A DNA stretch of 64,000 bases from NCBI RefSeq assembly GCF_005048855.1, contig NZ_SUME01000006.1, positions 124,001 through 188,000 on the forward strand, written 5' to 3'. The notes beneath the pieces are model-generated. The model worked only from the letters and a program-made list of their open reading frames with translations, had not been told where the DNA came from and made no database searches. A program made the translations under genes and the position numbers. Origin of the DNA: Sphingobacterium olei (GTDB taxonomy: Bacteria > Bacteroidota > Bacteroidia > Sphingobacteriales > Sphingobacteriaceae). Shown piece after piece: positions 15,979-24,669 of this stretch; the first letter of the stretch is position 1; each line of letters begins with the position of its first letter.

Positions 15979-17601
15979 ATGAAGATAAATTTATTATTAA
16001 GTTCTTTAGGCCTATTTATAACAGGGGCTGTTTTTTCTCAAAACTATGTTTCTTCGGTATGGTCGCCCGATTTGGGTAACGGACGGTATAAAAATCCAAT
16101 TATAGATGCGGATTATTCCGATCCCGATGTAACACGGGTTGGAGATGACTACTATATGATTTCCTCTAGTTTTAACCATGCTCCTGGTTTACCGATTTTA
16201 CATTCTAAAGATATGGTCAATTGGAAGATCATCGGTCATGTCTTACAGAAACAAGTACCCGAGGATATCTTTAAAAAGGTACAGCATGGCAATGGGGTAT
16301 GGGCGCCAGCAATACGTTTTCATCAAGATGAGTTTTATATTTATTACCCAGATCCTGACTACGGTATATATATGACGAAGGCAGCGAATCCAGCTGGAAC
16401 CTGGTCGGATCCAATTTTGGTGTTTGAGGGAAAAGGACTGATTGATCCTTGCCCTTTTTGGGACGAGGATGGTAAAAATTACCTTGCTTTTGCATACGCT
16501 GGAAGCAGGGCCGGACTAAAAAGTGTACTTGCTATTGCGAAGTTAAACGATAATGGGGATAAGGTGCTGGATAGAGGGGTAATCGTATACGATGGACATG
16601 TGATCGATCCTACAATAGAGGGGCCTAAAATGCATAAGAGGAACGGATACTATTACATATTTGCTCCTTCTGGTGGTGTGGCTACAGGCTGGCAATTGGT
16701 ATTGCGATCTAAAAATATATATGGGCCTTACGAACGTAAGGTGGTTATGGAGCAAGGAAAGACTGCGATTAATGGTCCACATCAAGGAGCATGGGTGGAT
16801 ACTCCATCGGGTGAAGACTGGTTTTTCCATTTTCAGGATAAAGATGCCATGGGTAGAGTAGTGCACCTTCAACCCATGAAATGGATTGCCGACTGGCCGG
16901 TAATAGGTGAAGATAAAGATGGTGACGGGATAGGGAACCCTGTTCTGGAATATAAAAAACCGAATGTAGGCAAAAACTACCCTGTTATAAATCCGGCTGA
17001 ATCAGATGAATTTGAGGGCACACAATTGGGTCTGCAATGGCAGTGGCAAGCAAATCCAGATGGGACTTGGTTCATTCCCAGTCACGATGGCTATCTTAGG
17101 CTTTACACGCAGCAACTTCCCGCTGATTTTAAGAACATGCTAGATGTGCCTAATATATTGACACAGAAATTCCCAGCTGAGAATTTTAAGGCCACGGCCA
17201 AAATGAGATTGATTGCCAATGAAAAAGATCTAAAAGAAAAAGCTGGATTCATAGTTGTAGGGGAGGATTATAGCCAATTGTATCTCGCAGGGACAACAGG
17301 GCAATACGCTCTTTTTCATGGCGTATGTACGAAAGGCTTGAGTGGAAAAACCGAAGACATAACACCGGTTACTGCCATCGATTCGAACTTTATATACCTG
17401 CAGGTAAGAGTTACAGAGGGGGTAAACTGCAATTGGTACTATAGCTTAGACAATAAAAACTATCAGAAAGTGGGAGAGACGTTCAAAGCAAAGCCGGGGA
17501 AATGGATCGGTGCTACATTGGGCTTGTATGCTACGCGCGAACAAACTATAAACGATTCCGGCTTCGCCGAAGTGGATTGGTTCCGGTTGGAAAAATTATA
17601 G
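15979..17601 (+). CDS. Glycoside hydrolase family 43 (beta-xylosidase/arabinofuranosidase type)
   Basis: A secreted 540-residue inverting hydrolase for arabinose- or xylose-containing plant polysaccharide. A signal peptide (residues 1-20) precedes a five-bladed beta-propeller. The propeller carries the catalytic base in ADYSDPDVTRV, the pKa-modulating Asp in GLIDPCPFWDEDG, and the general acid Glu in TIEGPKMHKRNGYYY. The C-terminal 200 residues (from about SDEFEGTQLGLQWQW) are the beta-sandwich domain common in GH43 xylosidases. It is followed after 40 bp by a pectinesterase gene, so the pair is probably one operon for cell-wall pectin and hemicellulose. Confidence 0.92.
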   Translation: MKINLLLSSLGLFITGAVFSQNYVSSVWSPDLGNGRYKNPIIDADYSDPDVTRVGDDYYMISSSFNHAPGLPILHSKDMVNWKIIGHVLQKQVPEDIFKKVQHGNGVWAPAIRFHQDEFYIYYPDPDYGIYMTKAANPAGTWSDPILVFEGKGLIDPCPFWDEDGKNYLAFAYAGSRAGLKSVLAIAKLNDNGDKVLDRGVIVYDGHVIDPTIEGPKMHKRNGYYYIFAPSGGVATGWQLVLRSKNIYGPYERKVVMEQGKTAINGPHQGAWVDTPSGEDWFFHFQDKDAMGRVVHLQPMKWIADWPVIGEDKDGDGIGNPVLEYKKPNVGKNYPVINPAESDEFEGTQLGLQWQWQANPDGTWFIPSHDGYLRLYTQQLPADFKNMLDVPNILTQKFPAENFKATAKMRLIANEKDLKEKAGFIVVGEDYSQLYLAGTTGQYALFHGVCTKGLSGKTEDITPVTAIDSNFIYLQVRVTEGVNCNWYYSLDNKNYQKVGETFKAKPGKWIGATLGLYATREQTINDSGFAEVDWFRLEKL

Positions 17602-17641
17602 AATTGAGGCTTAATTGAGAAATATAAATGTTGAATAATAT

Positions 17642-18637
17642 ATGCTAATTATGAGGAAGATACGAAGTTTTATGGTGTTTTTTCTGATATGTTACGCGGG
17701 CTTAACATTAGCAGCAATAGATCAGATTGTGGTTGATCAAACGGGTAATGGAGATTTTGAAACTGTTCAGGAAGCTATTAATTCTGTCCGTTCTTTTCGT
17801 GAAGAACCGATTAAAATATGGATAAAAGCAGGTGTTTATAAAGAGAAAGTTGTGATTCCATCGTATATTCGACATGTTATTATTGAAGGGGAGAGCAGGG
17901 AGAATACCGTGATTACGTTTGACGATTATTCGGGAAAAACAAGAGCCACTCCGGATGAATGTGGATTGACAAAGTTTGGAACGTTTAATTCGTATAGTTT
18001 TCTTGTTCTCGCAAATGATGTTACGATCAAAAATTTGACGATTGTTAATTCTTCCGGTCCTGTGGGACAGGCTGTTGCGCTTCACGTGGAAGCGGATCGT
18101 GTTTCGGTTATCAATTGTACGATTCTGGGGCATCAGGACACCTTATATCTGGGGAAAGATCGACATCGTAATTATTTCTATAGATGTAAAATAGCCGGTA
18201 CAACGGATTTTATTTTTGGCTCCAGTACTGCTTTTTTTGAGGAATGTGAAATTGAAAGCCTACGCAATTCGTATATCACTGCCGCATCTACGATCAAAGA
18301 AAGTGGTTACGGTTTTGTTTTCGTGAAATGTCGATTAATGGCCGCAGATGCGAATGTAAATAAAGTTTACCTTGGAAGGCCTTGGCGTCCTCATGCAAAA
18401 ACTGTATTTATAGATTGTTTTATGGATCGGCATATCGTCCCGGCCGGTTGGGATCCGTGGACAGGAGATAAGATGTTTCCCGATAAAGTACCGACGACTT
18501 TTTATGCGGAACTCGGATCTACGGGGCCTGGAGGAAATGACGGAGCTAGAGTGACCTGGTCGCATCAGTTGCCACGATCTCAGCAGGGACATTATGACAT
18601 CCGGAATGTTTTTGGGGATTGGTTACCTCCAAATTAG
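17642..18637 (+). CDS. Pectinesterase (carbohydrate esterase family 8)
   Basis: A secreted enzyme that removes methyl esters from homogalacturonan. The 331-residue right-handed beta-helix has all the CE8 residues: Q143 in GQAVAL, Q165-D166 in GHQDTLY, the nucleophile D189 in GTTDFIFG, and R246/W248 in YLGRPW. A signal peptide spans about residues 4-24. A second in-frame ATG at 17651 would give the same mature protein. It is cotranscribed with the upstream GH43 gene and ends at a bidirectional terminator shared with yidC. Confidence 0.93.
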   Translation: MLIMRKIRSFMVFFLICYAGLTLAAIDQIVVDQTGNGDFETVQEAINSVRSFREEPIKIWIKAGVYKEKVVIPSYIRHVIIEGESRENTVITFDDYSGKTRATPDECGLTKFGTFNSYSFLVLANDVTIKNLTIVNSSGPVGQAVALHVEADRVSVINCTILGHQDTLYLGKDRHRNYFYRCKIAGTTDFIFGSSTAFFEECEIESLRNSYITAASTIKESGYGFVFVKCRLMAADANVNKVYLGRPWRPHAKTVFIDCFMDRHIVPAGWDPWTGDKMFPDKVPTTFYAELGSTGPGGNDGARVTWSHQLPRSQQGHYDIRNVFGDWLPPN

Positions 18638-18642
18638 GTTAT

Positions 18643-18678
18643 AAAAAGAAAAAGGCTCATTGAGCCTTTTTCTTTTTA
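18643..18678 (+). terminator. Bidirectional terminator between pectinesterase and yidC
   Basis: AAAAAGAAAAAGGCT pairs with AGCCTTTTTCTTTTT around a five-nucleotide loop, with A/T runs on both sides. It serves the two convergent genes. Confidence 0.85.
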
Positions 18679-18687
18679 TATATTATA

Positions 18688-20487
18688 TTACTTATTTACT
18701 TTTTTTTGTTGATTCGCTTGCTGTTGTCTCATCATATCTTCCATCCGTTGTTGGAACGATGATTTCTTTTGAACTTTTGGGTTTTTCTTATTGTTCTCTA
18801 ATTTGGCCAGGATTTTATCATCATCAATGAATGAACGAATAAGAACCTGCGTTAGAAAGGTAAAGACAGCTCCCAGGAAGTAGTAATAGTTCAATCCGGA
18901 TGGGAAACTGTTTAGCATGAAAAAGAAGAGCAACGGCATGATATAACCTATATATTTCATTTGGGCATTGGCAGCTGCTCCCGAAGTTGCATTATTATAC
19001 CAAGTGGTTAACAAAGTCGTCAATGTCATCAAGATACACATTAACGATATGTGGCCGATCCCGAAAATTGGGGCGAAAGTAATAGGTGCATCGTAAGTGG
19101 ACAAATCTTTCATCCACAAGAAACTTTCGCCTCTTAATTCGAAAAGGTTAGGAAAGAAAAAGAAAAACGCTAATGTAAAAGGCATCTGTAGAAGCATGGG
19201 TAGACATCCACCTAAGGGATTTACTCCTGCTTGCTTGTATAATTTCATTTGCTCTTGTTGTAAAAGCATCGGATTATCGTCACCTACTTTTTCTTTAATC
19301 TGATCAAGCTGCGGTTTAAGCACACGCATTTTGGCCATCGAAAGATAAGATTTGTAGGTCAACGGAAACATCAATCCTTTTAATAGCAAGGTTAGAATTA
19401 GGATGACAATACCGTAGCTCATTTTGAAGCCATCAAGAAAATCAAAAAGAGGGACGGTCAAGAATCTATTGATCCATGACATAGGACCCCATCCCATATT
19501 GATAATCTTTTGGTAATCATTTCCCTCGCCTTTCAAGGTTTTATACTGATTTGGACCAAAGAAGAAATTGAAATCATACTGATTATTTCCTTGGGTATTG
19601 AACGCCAGGTTAGTTGAAGTTTTATACGTCTTCACCACGCTATCGGCAGTGTTAAACGTTACATTCAGTTCTGTATTTTCAAAAGATTGTTTTGAAGATA
19701 GAATAGCAGAGAAGAAGTGTTGTTTGAATGCGATCCATTCCACTTTTTCCTCTACTTTCTCTTCATCATCTCCAGATTCAGAAAGATGGTCAACTGAACC
19801 TTCGGAATCTTTGTAGAATATTGTTGATTTTTCTCTTTCCGATTTTACATTAAGTTCTTTTTGAAGAAGAGAAGCCTCCCAGTTTAACGTAATTAACTTT
19901 TGCTTGATGTCAACTAGATTTTGGATGCCTACTGCATTCACCTGAAGTCCTACATTATATGCGTCAGCTTGCAAGGTATAGGTATAGTCGATATATTGAT
20001 TCTCATTGTAATTTAAACGAAGGGTTACTGCAGTTGCAGAGGGATTGCTTACGGTAAAGTATAAATCGTTCGTGTTGATGTTTTCACCGTCGGCTTTAAA
20101 GATAAATCCAAACTTGTTGTTTTCACCCTCTAAGATATACAACGGGGTGTCGTCATAGTTTGTTTCATTCTTGAGCTGTACAGATTTTACTTTACCCCCT
20201 TTAGTGGAAATTTCCGCTACCAGCAATTCGTTTTCCAGTTTAACAAGTTGTTCTTGTCCGATTTTAGTTGCACCAAAAGGTTTTTGTAATGCTGCGGAGT
20301 CTACTGTAGCGATTTGATCAGTAGTACGTGTGGTGTCGGCAACGACGTTACCTTCTCTTAGGTTTTTTAGCGAATCTTGTAATACTTGTTCTTGCTTAAT
20401 TTCCTGTTCTGACGGTTTCATTAAGTAAAATGAACCAGCAAAAATTGCGAAAATAAGTACTAATCCTATGATATTATTTCTATCCAT
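18688..20487 (-). CDS. yidC: Membrane protein insertase YidC
   Basis: Inserts and folds inner-membrane proteins, with or without SecYEG. The 599-residue length matches the Gram-negative form: an N-terminal transmembrane anchor (MDRNNIIGLVLIFAIFAGSF), a large periplasmic P1 domain (about 40-350), and the conserved five-helix core starting near SYGIVILILTLLLKGLMFPL. A basic Gln/Lys-rich tail follows. The conserved PLGGCLPMLLQMP segment is present. Upstream pyrG ends 43 bp before its start, so the two are probably cotranscribed. The terminator is at 18643-18678. Confidence 0.97.
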   Translation of the reverse strand: MDRNNIIGLVLIFAIFAGSFYLMKPSEQEIKQEQVLQDSLKNLREGNVVADTTRTTDQIATVDSAALQKPFGATKIGQEQLVKLENELLVAEISTKGGKVKSVQLKNETNYDDTPLYILEGENNKFGFIFKADGENINTNDLYFTVSNPSATAVTLRLNYNENQYIDYTYTLQADAYNVGLQVNAVGIQNLVDIKQKLITLNWEASLLQKELNVKSEREKSTIFYKDSEGSVDHLSESGDDEEKVEEKVEWIAFKQHFFSAILSSKQSFENTELNVTFNTADSVVKTYKTSTNLAFNTQGNNQYDFNFFFGPNQYKTLKGEGNDYQKIINMGWGPMSWINRFLTVPLFDFLDGFKMSYGIVILILTLLLKGLMFPLTYKSYLSMAKMRVLKPQLDQIKEKVGDDNPMLLQQEQMKLYKQAGVNPLGGCLPMLLQMPFTLAFFFFFPNLFELRGESFLWMKDLSTYDAPITFAPIFGIGHISLMCILMTLTTLLTTWYNNATSGAAANAQMKYIGYIMPLLFFFMLNSFPSGLNYYYFLGAVFTFLTQVLIRSFIDDDKILAKLENNKKNPKVQKKSSFQQRMEDMMRQQQANQQKKVNK

Positions 20488-20529
20488 TTACTATTTTTTA
20501 TTTCTAATATCTTTCTATTTATTGATGTT

Positions 20530-22134
20530 CTACTTCTTATTAGCTAAACACGCGGCTACAAAGCTAACAAAAAGTGGGTGAGGATTTGCAACTGTTGATT
20601 TTAATTCGGGATGAAATTGACCGGCTACAAAAAACGGATGATCTTTTAATTCTACTATTTCGACTAGTCCGGTGTTGGGATTGATTCCTGAGGCTATCAT
20701 TCCCGCTTTTTCGTAGTCTTTTAAATAGTCATTATTGAATTCATAACGGTGGCGGTGTCTTTCCGAAATTTTTGCTTTACCGTAAATACCAAAAGCTTTG
20801 GTCCCTTTTTTGATTTCACAGTCATACGCTCCCAAACGCATGGTACCGCCCATATTTTTGATGTTTTTTTGTTCTTCCATCAAATTAATAACGGGATTGG
20901 TCGTTTTATCGTTCATCTCAAAGCTGTTTGCATCTTTAAGACCTAATACATTGCGGCCAAACTCAATGACGGCACATTGCATACCCAAACAAATACCAAA
21001 GAAAGGTATTTTATTTTTGCGTACGAACTCGATCGTTGATAATTTACCATCTAGTCCGCGTTCTCCAAATCCAGGAGCTACCAATACACCGTCTAGATTC
21101 TTTAACTTATCGGCTACATTTTCATCGTTGATGCTTTCCGCTGCGATATACCGTACTTTTACTTTAGTCTCGTTAGCAGATCCGGCGTGTATAAACGCCT
21201 CTGCAATGGATTTATATGCGTCTGGAAGTTCGACATATTTGCCCACCAAGGCGATGTTAACTTCGTTTGTCGGATTTTTTAATCTTCCTAAGAAATTTTT
21301 CCAGTTTTCTAAATTAGGTTCGTTCTTGGTAGATAATTTTAGCTTGGATAATACGGTTTTATCCAATTGTTCTTTTAGCATTAATAAGGGAACATCATAG
21401 ATCGTACGTGCATCGATTGATTCCACTACCGCATTGATATTCACATTACAAAATAATGCAAGTTTTTTGCGAATTTCCGGCGTTAATTTATGTTCTGTAC
21501 GACATACTAAAATATCTGGTTGAACACCATATTCCAACAATGTTTTGACGGAGTGTTGCGTAGGTTTTGTTTTCAACTCGCCCGCAGCGGCCAAATAAGG
21601 GACCAACGTTAAGTGGATGACCAATGAATCGTTATTGCCTAATTCCCAACGCAACTGACGTACGGCTTCGATGAAAGGAAGTGACTCGATATCGCCTACT
21701 GTTCCTCCAAGTTCGGTGATGACAATGTCGTATTCGCCGGTTTCGCCCAAAAGTTGCATGCGACGTTTGATTTCGTCGGTAATATGTGGTATGACTTGAA
21801 CTGTTTTCCCTAAATAAGCACCTTCTCTTTCTTTTTCGATGACGTGCTTATAGATACGCCCTGTCGTAACATTGTTTGCCTGGGAAGTAGGTACATTCAA
21901 AAAACGTTCGTAATGTCCCAAATCGAGATCGGTTTCCGCACCATCTTCGGTTACATAGCATTCCCCATGCTCGTAGGGATTCAATGTTCCTGGATCAATG
22001 TTGATGTAAGGGTCGAATTTTTGAATGGTTACTTTAAAGCCACGTGCCTGTAGAAGTTTGGCTAAGGATGCAGCAATAATGCCTTTCCCTAACGACGAGG
22101 TTACGCCGCCCGTAACAAAGATATATTTAGTCAT
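20530..22134 (-). CDS. pyrG: CTP synthase
   Basis: Converts UTP to CTP using ATP and glutamine. The 534-residue protein has the N-terminal synthase domain with a P-loop-like GGVTSSLGKGIIAA and the conserved KFDPYINIDPGTLNPYEHGE segment. The C-terminal class I glutamine amidotransferase domain carries the nucleophile Cys in FFGICLGMQCA and the His/Glu in GQFHPELKS. The first gene of a pyrG-yidC unit, it has a leader of about 60 nt with a strong hairpin just before the ATG, which could affect expression. Confidence 0.97.
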   Translation of the reverse strand: MTKYIFVTGGVTSSLGKGIIAASLAKLLQARGFKVTIQKFDPYINIDPGTLNPYEHGECYVTEDGAETDLDLGHYERFLNVPTSQANNVTTGRIYKHVIEKEREGAYLGKTVQVIPHITDEIKRRMQLLGETGEYDIVITELGGTVGDIESLPFIEAVRQLRWELGNNDSLVIHLTLVPYLAAAGELKTKPTQHSVKTLLEYGVQPDILVCRTEHKLTPEIRKKLALFCNVNINAVVESIDARTIYDVPLLMLKEQLDKTVLSKLKLSTKNEPNLENWKNFLGRLKNPTNEVNIALVGKYVELPDAYKSIAEAFIHAGSANETKVKVRYIAAESINDENVADKLKNLDGVLVAPGFGERGLDGKLSTIEFVRKNKIPFFGICLGMQCAVIEFGRNVLGLKDANSFEMNDKTTNPVINLMEEQKNIKNMGGTMRLGAYDCEIKKGTKAFGIYGKAKISERHRHRYEFNNDYLKDYEKAGMIASGINPNTGLVEIVELKDHPFFVAGQFHPELKSTVANPHPLFVSFVAACLANKK

Positions 22135-22156
22135 AGCAATTATGGATTTTTAACTA

Positions 22157-22184
22157 ATGTTTGGAGCTTTAGGGCTCCAAACAT
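22157..22184 (-). promoter_or_regulatory. Hairpin in the pyrG leader
   Basis: ATGTTTGGAGC pairs perfectly (11 bp) with GCTCCAAACAT around a six-nucleotide loop. It sits between the pyrG -7 box and the ATG, ending 22 nt before the start codon. The 3' flank is TTAGTTAAAAA rather than a U run, so it is more likely a translational or stability element than a terminator. Confidence 0.55.
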
Positions 22185-22203
22185 CTGCCTCATGTACGGG
22201 ATA

Positions 22204-22211
22204 CAAAGGTA
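22204..22211 (-). promoter_or_regulatory. -7 box of pyrG (TACCTTTG)
   Basis: A TAnnTTTG match on the minus strand, about 70 nt upstream of the pyrG ATG. A clear -33 TTG is not seen. Confidence 0.5.
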
Positions 22212-22302
22212 CGTATTTTTTTGACATATTTTCCTCTAAAAATAAAATCTTAAAGGCAGAGGAGAGATTGAAAATTTGACTTTATATGTAAAGTGATTAT
22301 AA

Positions 22303-22331
22303 TTGCATAAAGTCAAATTTATCTAAGTTTG
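22303..22331 (+). promoter_or_regulatory. Orphan plus-strand promoter-like element
   Basis: TTG at 22303-22305, an 18-nt spacer ending AAATTTATC, and TAAGTTTG at 22324-22331, closely matching the extended class upstream of purB and pgk. No plus-strand gene follows. The next gene (22396-23472) runs the other way, so a transcript would be a small RNA or antisense to its 3' end. Confidence 0.5.
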
Positions 22332-22395
22332 AATCAAATCAATATTGTTGTCATTTAGAACTGTACGTGACTGCCATATCCTTCTGTAAAATTGC

Positions 22396-23472
22396 TTAGT
22401 GGAAAGATTTCAAGACATTGAGTATGGCCGGTGTAAAATCTGTTTCACCGAATAGGGATATACCTGCGGCACCGTTTTTTTTCGAAAGCCTTATAGCTTC
22501 CTTTAATTCATCTTCTGTTTTGAAATCAGGTAGATAAAGTCCTGCATATAGGGGGAATTTGCCATTTAATGCCTGCACTCCTTCGCTCACGGCGGTACCA
22601 ATCCAGCCGACAGGTTCTCTGTAAAAACCATGGTATATCATGGGAAATACACCAGAGAGTTTCCAATTTGTCCAATCTTGTCTTACAATTCGTTTTGCAA
22701 GATCTGGGGTAGGAAATACTGCAGCAGTAAGCGGTTTGTCGTATTCTTTAGCGACATCAGCAATGCGGTTCACGACTTTGTTGACCTGGTTGTAGCGGAA
22801 GGAACGCCAGGATAGGCTCTGGTCTGGACGTTCTACTTTGTCAATATCAATGCCTGTTTCTTTTAGGAAAGCAGCTTTACTGTATTTACTATAACAGAAG
22901 TCGTAATCAGGTAGTTCGGTGGACTGATCGAGGTTGTAATTTTGCCATAGATTAACGGGCAATACAACATCTGGATACCGAATGTAATCGAGGTGTAAGC
23001 CATCCACATCTTCTTTTTCAAGTTGTTCCCGGGATTTCTCTTCAAGGTATTTCGGAACATCGGGATGTGATGGACAGAGGAACCTATAATAATCTACATA
23101 GGCAGGTTCTGTGGCGCAGGATTTACCCGATCTACTGACCGCGTAATATTCTGGATGTTGTGCCAAAAGATCTTTTTCTCCTCTATTCATTGTCCACATC
23201 CAACGATGTGTTTCCAGTCCCATTTCTTTTGCAATTTGAAAATGTTTCTTGCTATAATCCTCAAAAAAGAGCCCTCTAACACCTACTTCCCTGTAGGATT
23301 GATATCTTTTTTTTATAATGGCTTCCGATTCTTTTTGATTGGGACGAACCCACATCCAGTAATCAAATAAAAGTCCACTATTTTGTGGACTAGCTAGACT
23401 CGCCAGTGGTTGCAATTGCAGCGTCGCAATACCTGCAAAGGTTGCTTTTAGAAAATCTCTTCTTTTATTCAT
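22396..23472 (-). CDS. Putative glycoside hydrolase (GHL10/DUF187-like TIM barrel), Tat-exported
   Basis: A 358-residue protein. The start at 23472 was chosen over 23493 because it gives a twin-arginine signal (MNKRRDFLKATFAGIATL). The mature part resembles glycosyl-hydrolase-like family 10: WMWVRPNQ, RGLFFEDYSKKH, the VDGLHLDYIRYP motif with a likely catalytic Asp, GVFPMIYHGFY, and ISLFGETDF. The substrate is unknown. It overlaps the stop of the upstream CBM9-like gene by 8 bp, so the two are coupled and probably act on the same extracytoplasmic glycan. Confidence 0.75.
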   Translation of the reverse strand: MNKRRDFLKATFAGIATLQLQPLASLASPQNSGLLFDYWMWVRPNQKESEAIIKKRYQSYREVGVRGLFFEDYSKKHFQIAKEMGLETHRWMWTMNRGEKDLLAQHPEYYAVSRSGKSCATEPAYVDYYRFLCPSHPDVPKYLEEKSREQLEKEDVDGLHLDYIRYPDVVLPVNLWQNYNLDQSTELPDYDFCYSKYSKAAFLKETGIDIDKVERPDQSLSWRSFRYNQVNKVVNRIADVAKEYDKPLTAAVFPTPDLAKRIVRQDWTNWKLSGVFPMIYHGFYREPVGWIGTAVSEGVQALNGKFPLYAGLYLPDFKTEDELKEAIRLSKKNGAAGISLFGETDFTPAILNVLKSFH

Positions 23473-24568
23473 AACTGATGTTGTAATTACCATAACTATC
23501 CAGCGAAAGTACCTGTGATATCGTTGGATCTTTGATTTTTATTTTATAAAATGTCTGATCGTCATTGATTACAAAGGTATAATGGATATTGTTAAAATCA
23601 TTTTCTAAAAATAATTTATATCCTTCTAGTGCGGTTATGTCGGTCGCAAAGCGTCCATGTTTTTTTCGGTGTAGCTGTTGTAAATAAAAGACATTCCATG
23701 CCGTTTTTTGATTTGTATGGGGAATGTAATTGTCTTCTTTTTGATCCTGCTCCACGAATTGGATGTATCCCCATCTTTCTGGATAATGCATGTTAATTAC
23801 CCCGATAGGAGACCAGACCCAGTTGTCTTCGGCGATAAATTTGCCATTTTCCTGTTTTTTACGGCTGTATTTTCCGTTTATAAGTTCGTGTTGCCATTGT
23901 ACCCTTGAAAAATTGATTTGCCAGAAACTATTTACTTTGGGAGTAGTGGGGCGTCCAAATGTATTTAAAGACGCAAAAGGAATTGCCATTTCCACAGACC
24001 AATAGTTGTCTTTATCTGACGGATTGTTGAGTGTGCCTTCTATATGCACTGCTGATTTTAGGTTCTTTACATCCCAATTCATTATTGCTTCTCCTGCGAA
24101 ACGATACGGCTTGGGCATCATTAAATCCATAACGGTATTTAATGAATTGATTTCTATTTCATAATAAAAGGGGTGTTGCTCAAAAGGTTTAATAAATATT
24201 TCAAAGTCATTATTATGGTAGATGATGGCATCATATGTCGTGATGTCGCCCCAGATATGTGGTTCTTCCAGTTCTGCGTAGATGTAAAGGTGTTCGTCAT
24301 CCCACAGCATCTTTGTTGCAGTTCTATAGGTTGGCTTTAACTGATGTGCTCCTTCGATATCCACAAAATTTGATGTCCAAGGTGTTTTTTTCCAAATAGT
24401 TTCGTCAGCTTTTCCGTCTATGAAAATGCGTTCATTTGTTTTTAGAACCTGATATTTTAAGGGTAAGGATTGCATTGCTGCGATGTCGTCCATGGAAGAC
24501 TGCGCTACTCCTATAGGTGCATTGATGCCGATGAATAAAATAAAGATCAAGACGATGTTTCCATTCAT
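23465..24568 (-). CDS. Secreted carbohydrate-binding family 9-like protein
   Basis: A 367-residue secreted protein with a signal peptide (residues 1-22, ending GVAQ). The body matches the CBM9-like beta-sandwich (about 40-255): IDGKADETIWKKTPW at the start, KMLWDDEHLYIYAELEEPHIWG, NNDFEIFIKP, and WSVEMAIPFASL. The C-terminal 100 residues are less conserved. Such domains bind reducing ends of sugars or occur in uncharacterised surface proteins. It is the first gene of a two-gene unit with the GHL10-like hydrolase. Confidence 0.8.
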   Translation of the reverse strand: MNGNIVLIFILFIGINAPIGVAQSSMDDIAAMQSLPLKYQVLKTNERIFIDGKADETIWKKTPWTSNFVDIEGAHQLKPTYRTATKMLWDDEHLYIYAELEEPHIWGDITTYDAIIYHNNDFEIFIKPFEQHPFYYEIEINSLNTVMDLMMPKPYRFAGEAIMNWDVKNLKSAVHIEGTLNNPSDKDNYWSVEMAIPFASLNTFGRPTTPKVNSFWQINFSRVQWQHELINGKYSRKKQENGKFIAEDNWVWSPIGVINMHYPERWGYIQFVEQDQKEDNYIPHTNQKTAWNVFYLQQLHRKKHGRFATDITALEGYKLFLENDFNNIHYTFVINDDQTFYKIKIKDPTISQVLSLDSYGNYNISYE

Positions 24569-24669
24569 AATGGTTGAAGATACCCATAAAATGATTTAGC
24601 ACCCATATTGTAACAATAATTTTTTATAAAATCATTAATACCTAACTTTAGGCTGCTAAAATTCAAAAC

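Noticed and set aside
20798..21400. 200-codon plus-strand frame
   Set aside because: It is antisense to pyrG with no domain or promoter of its own.
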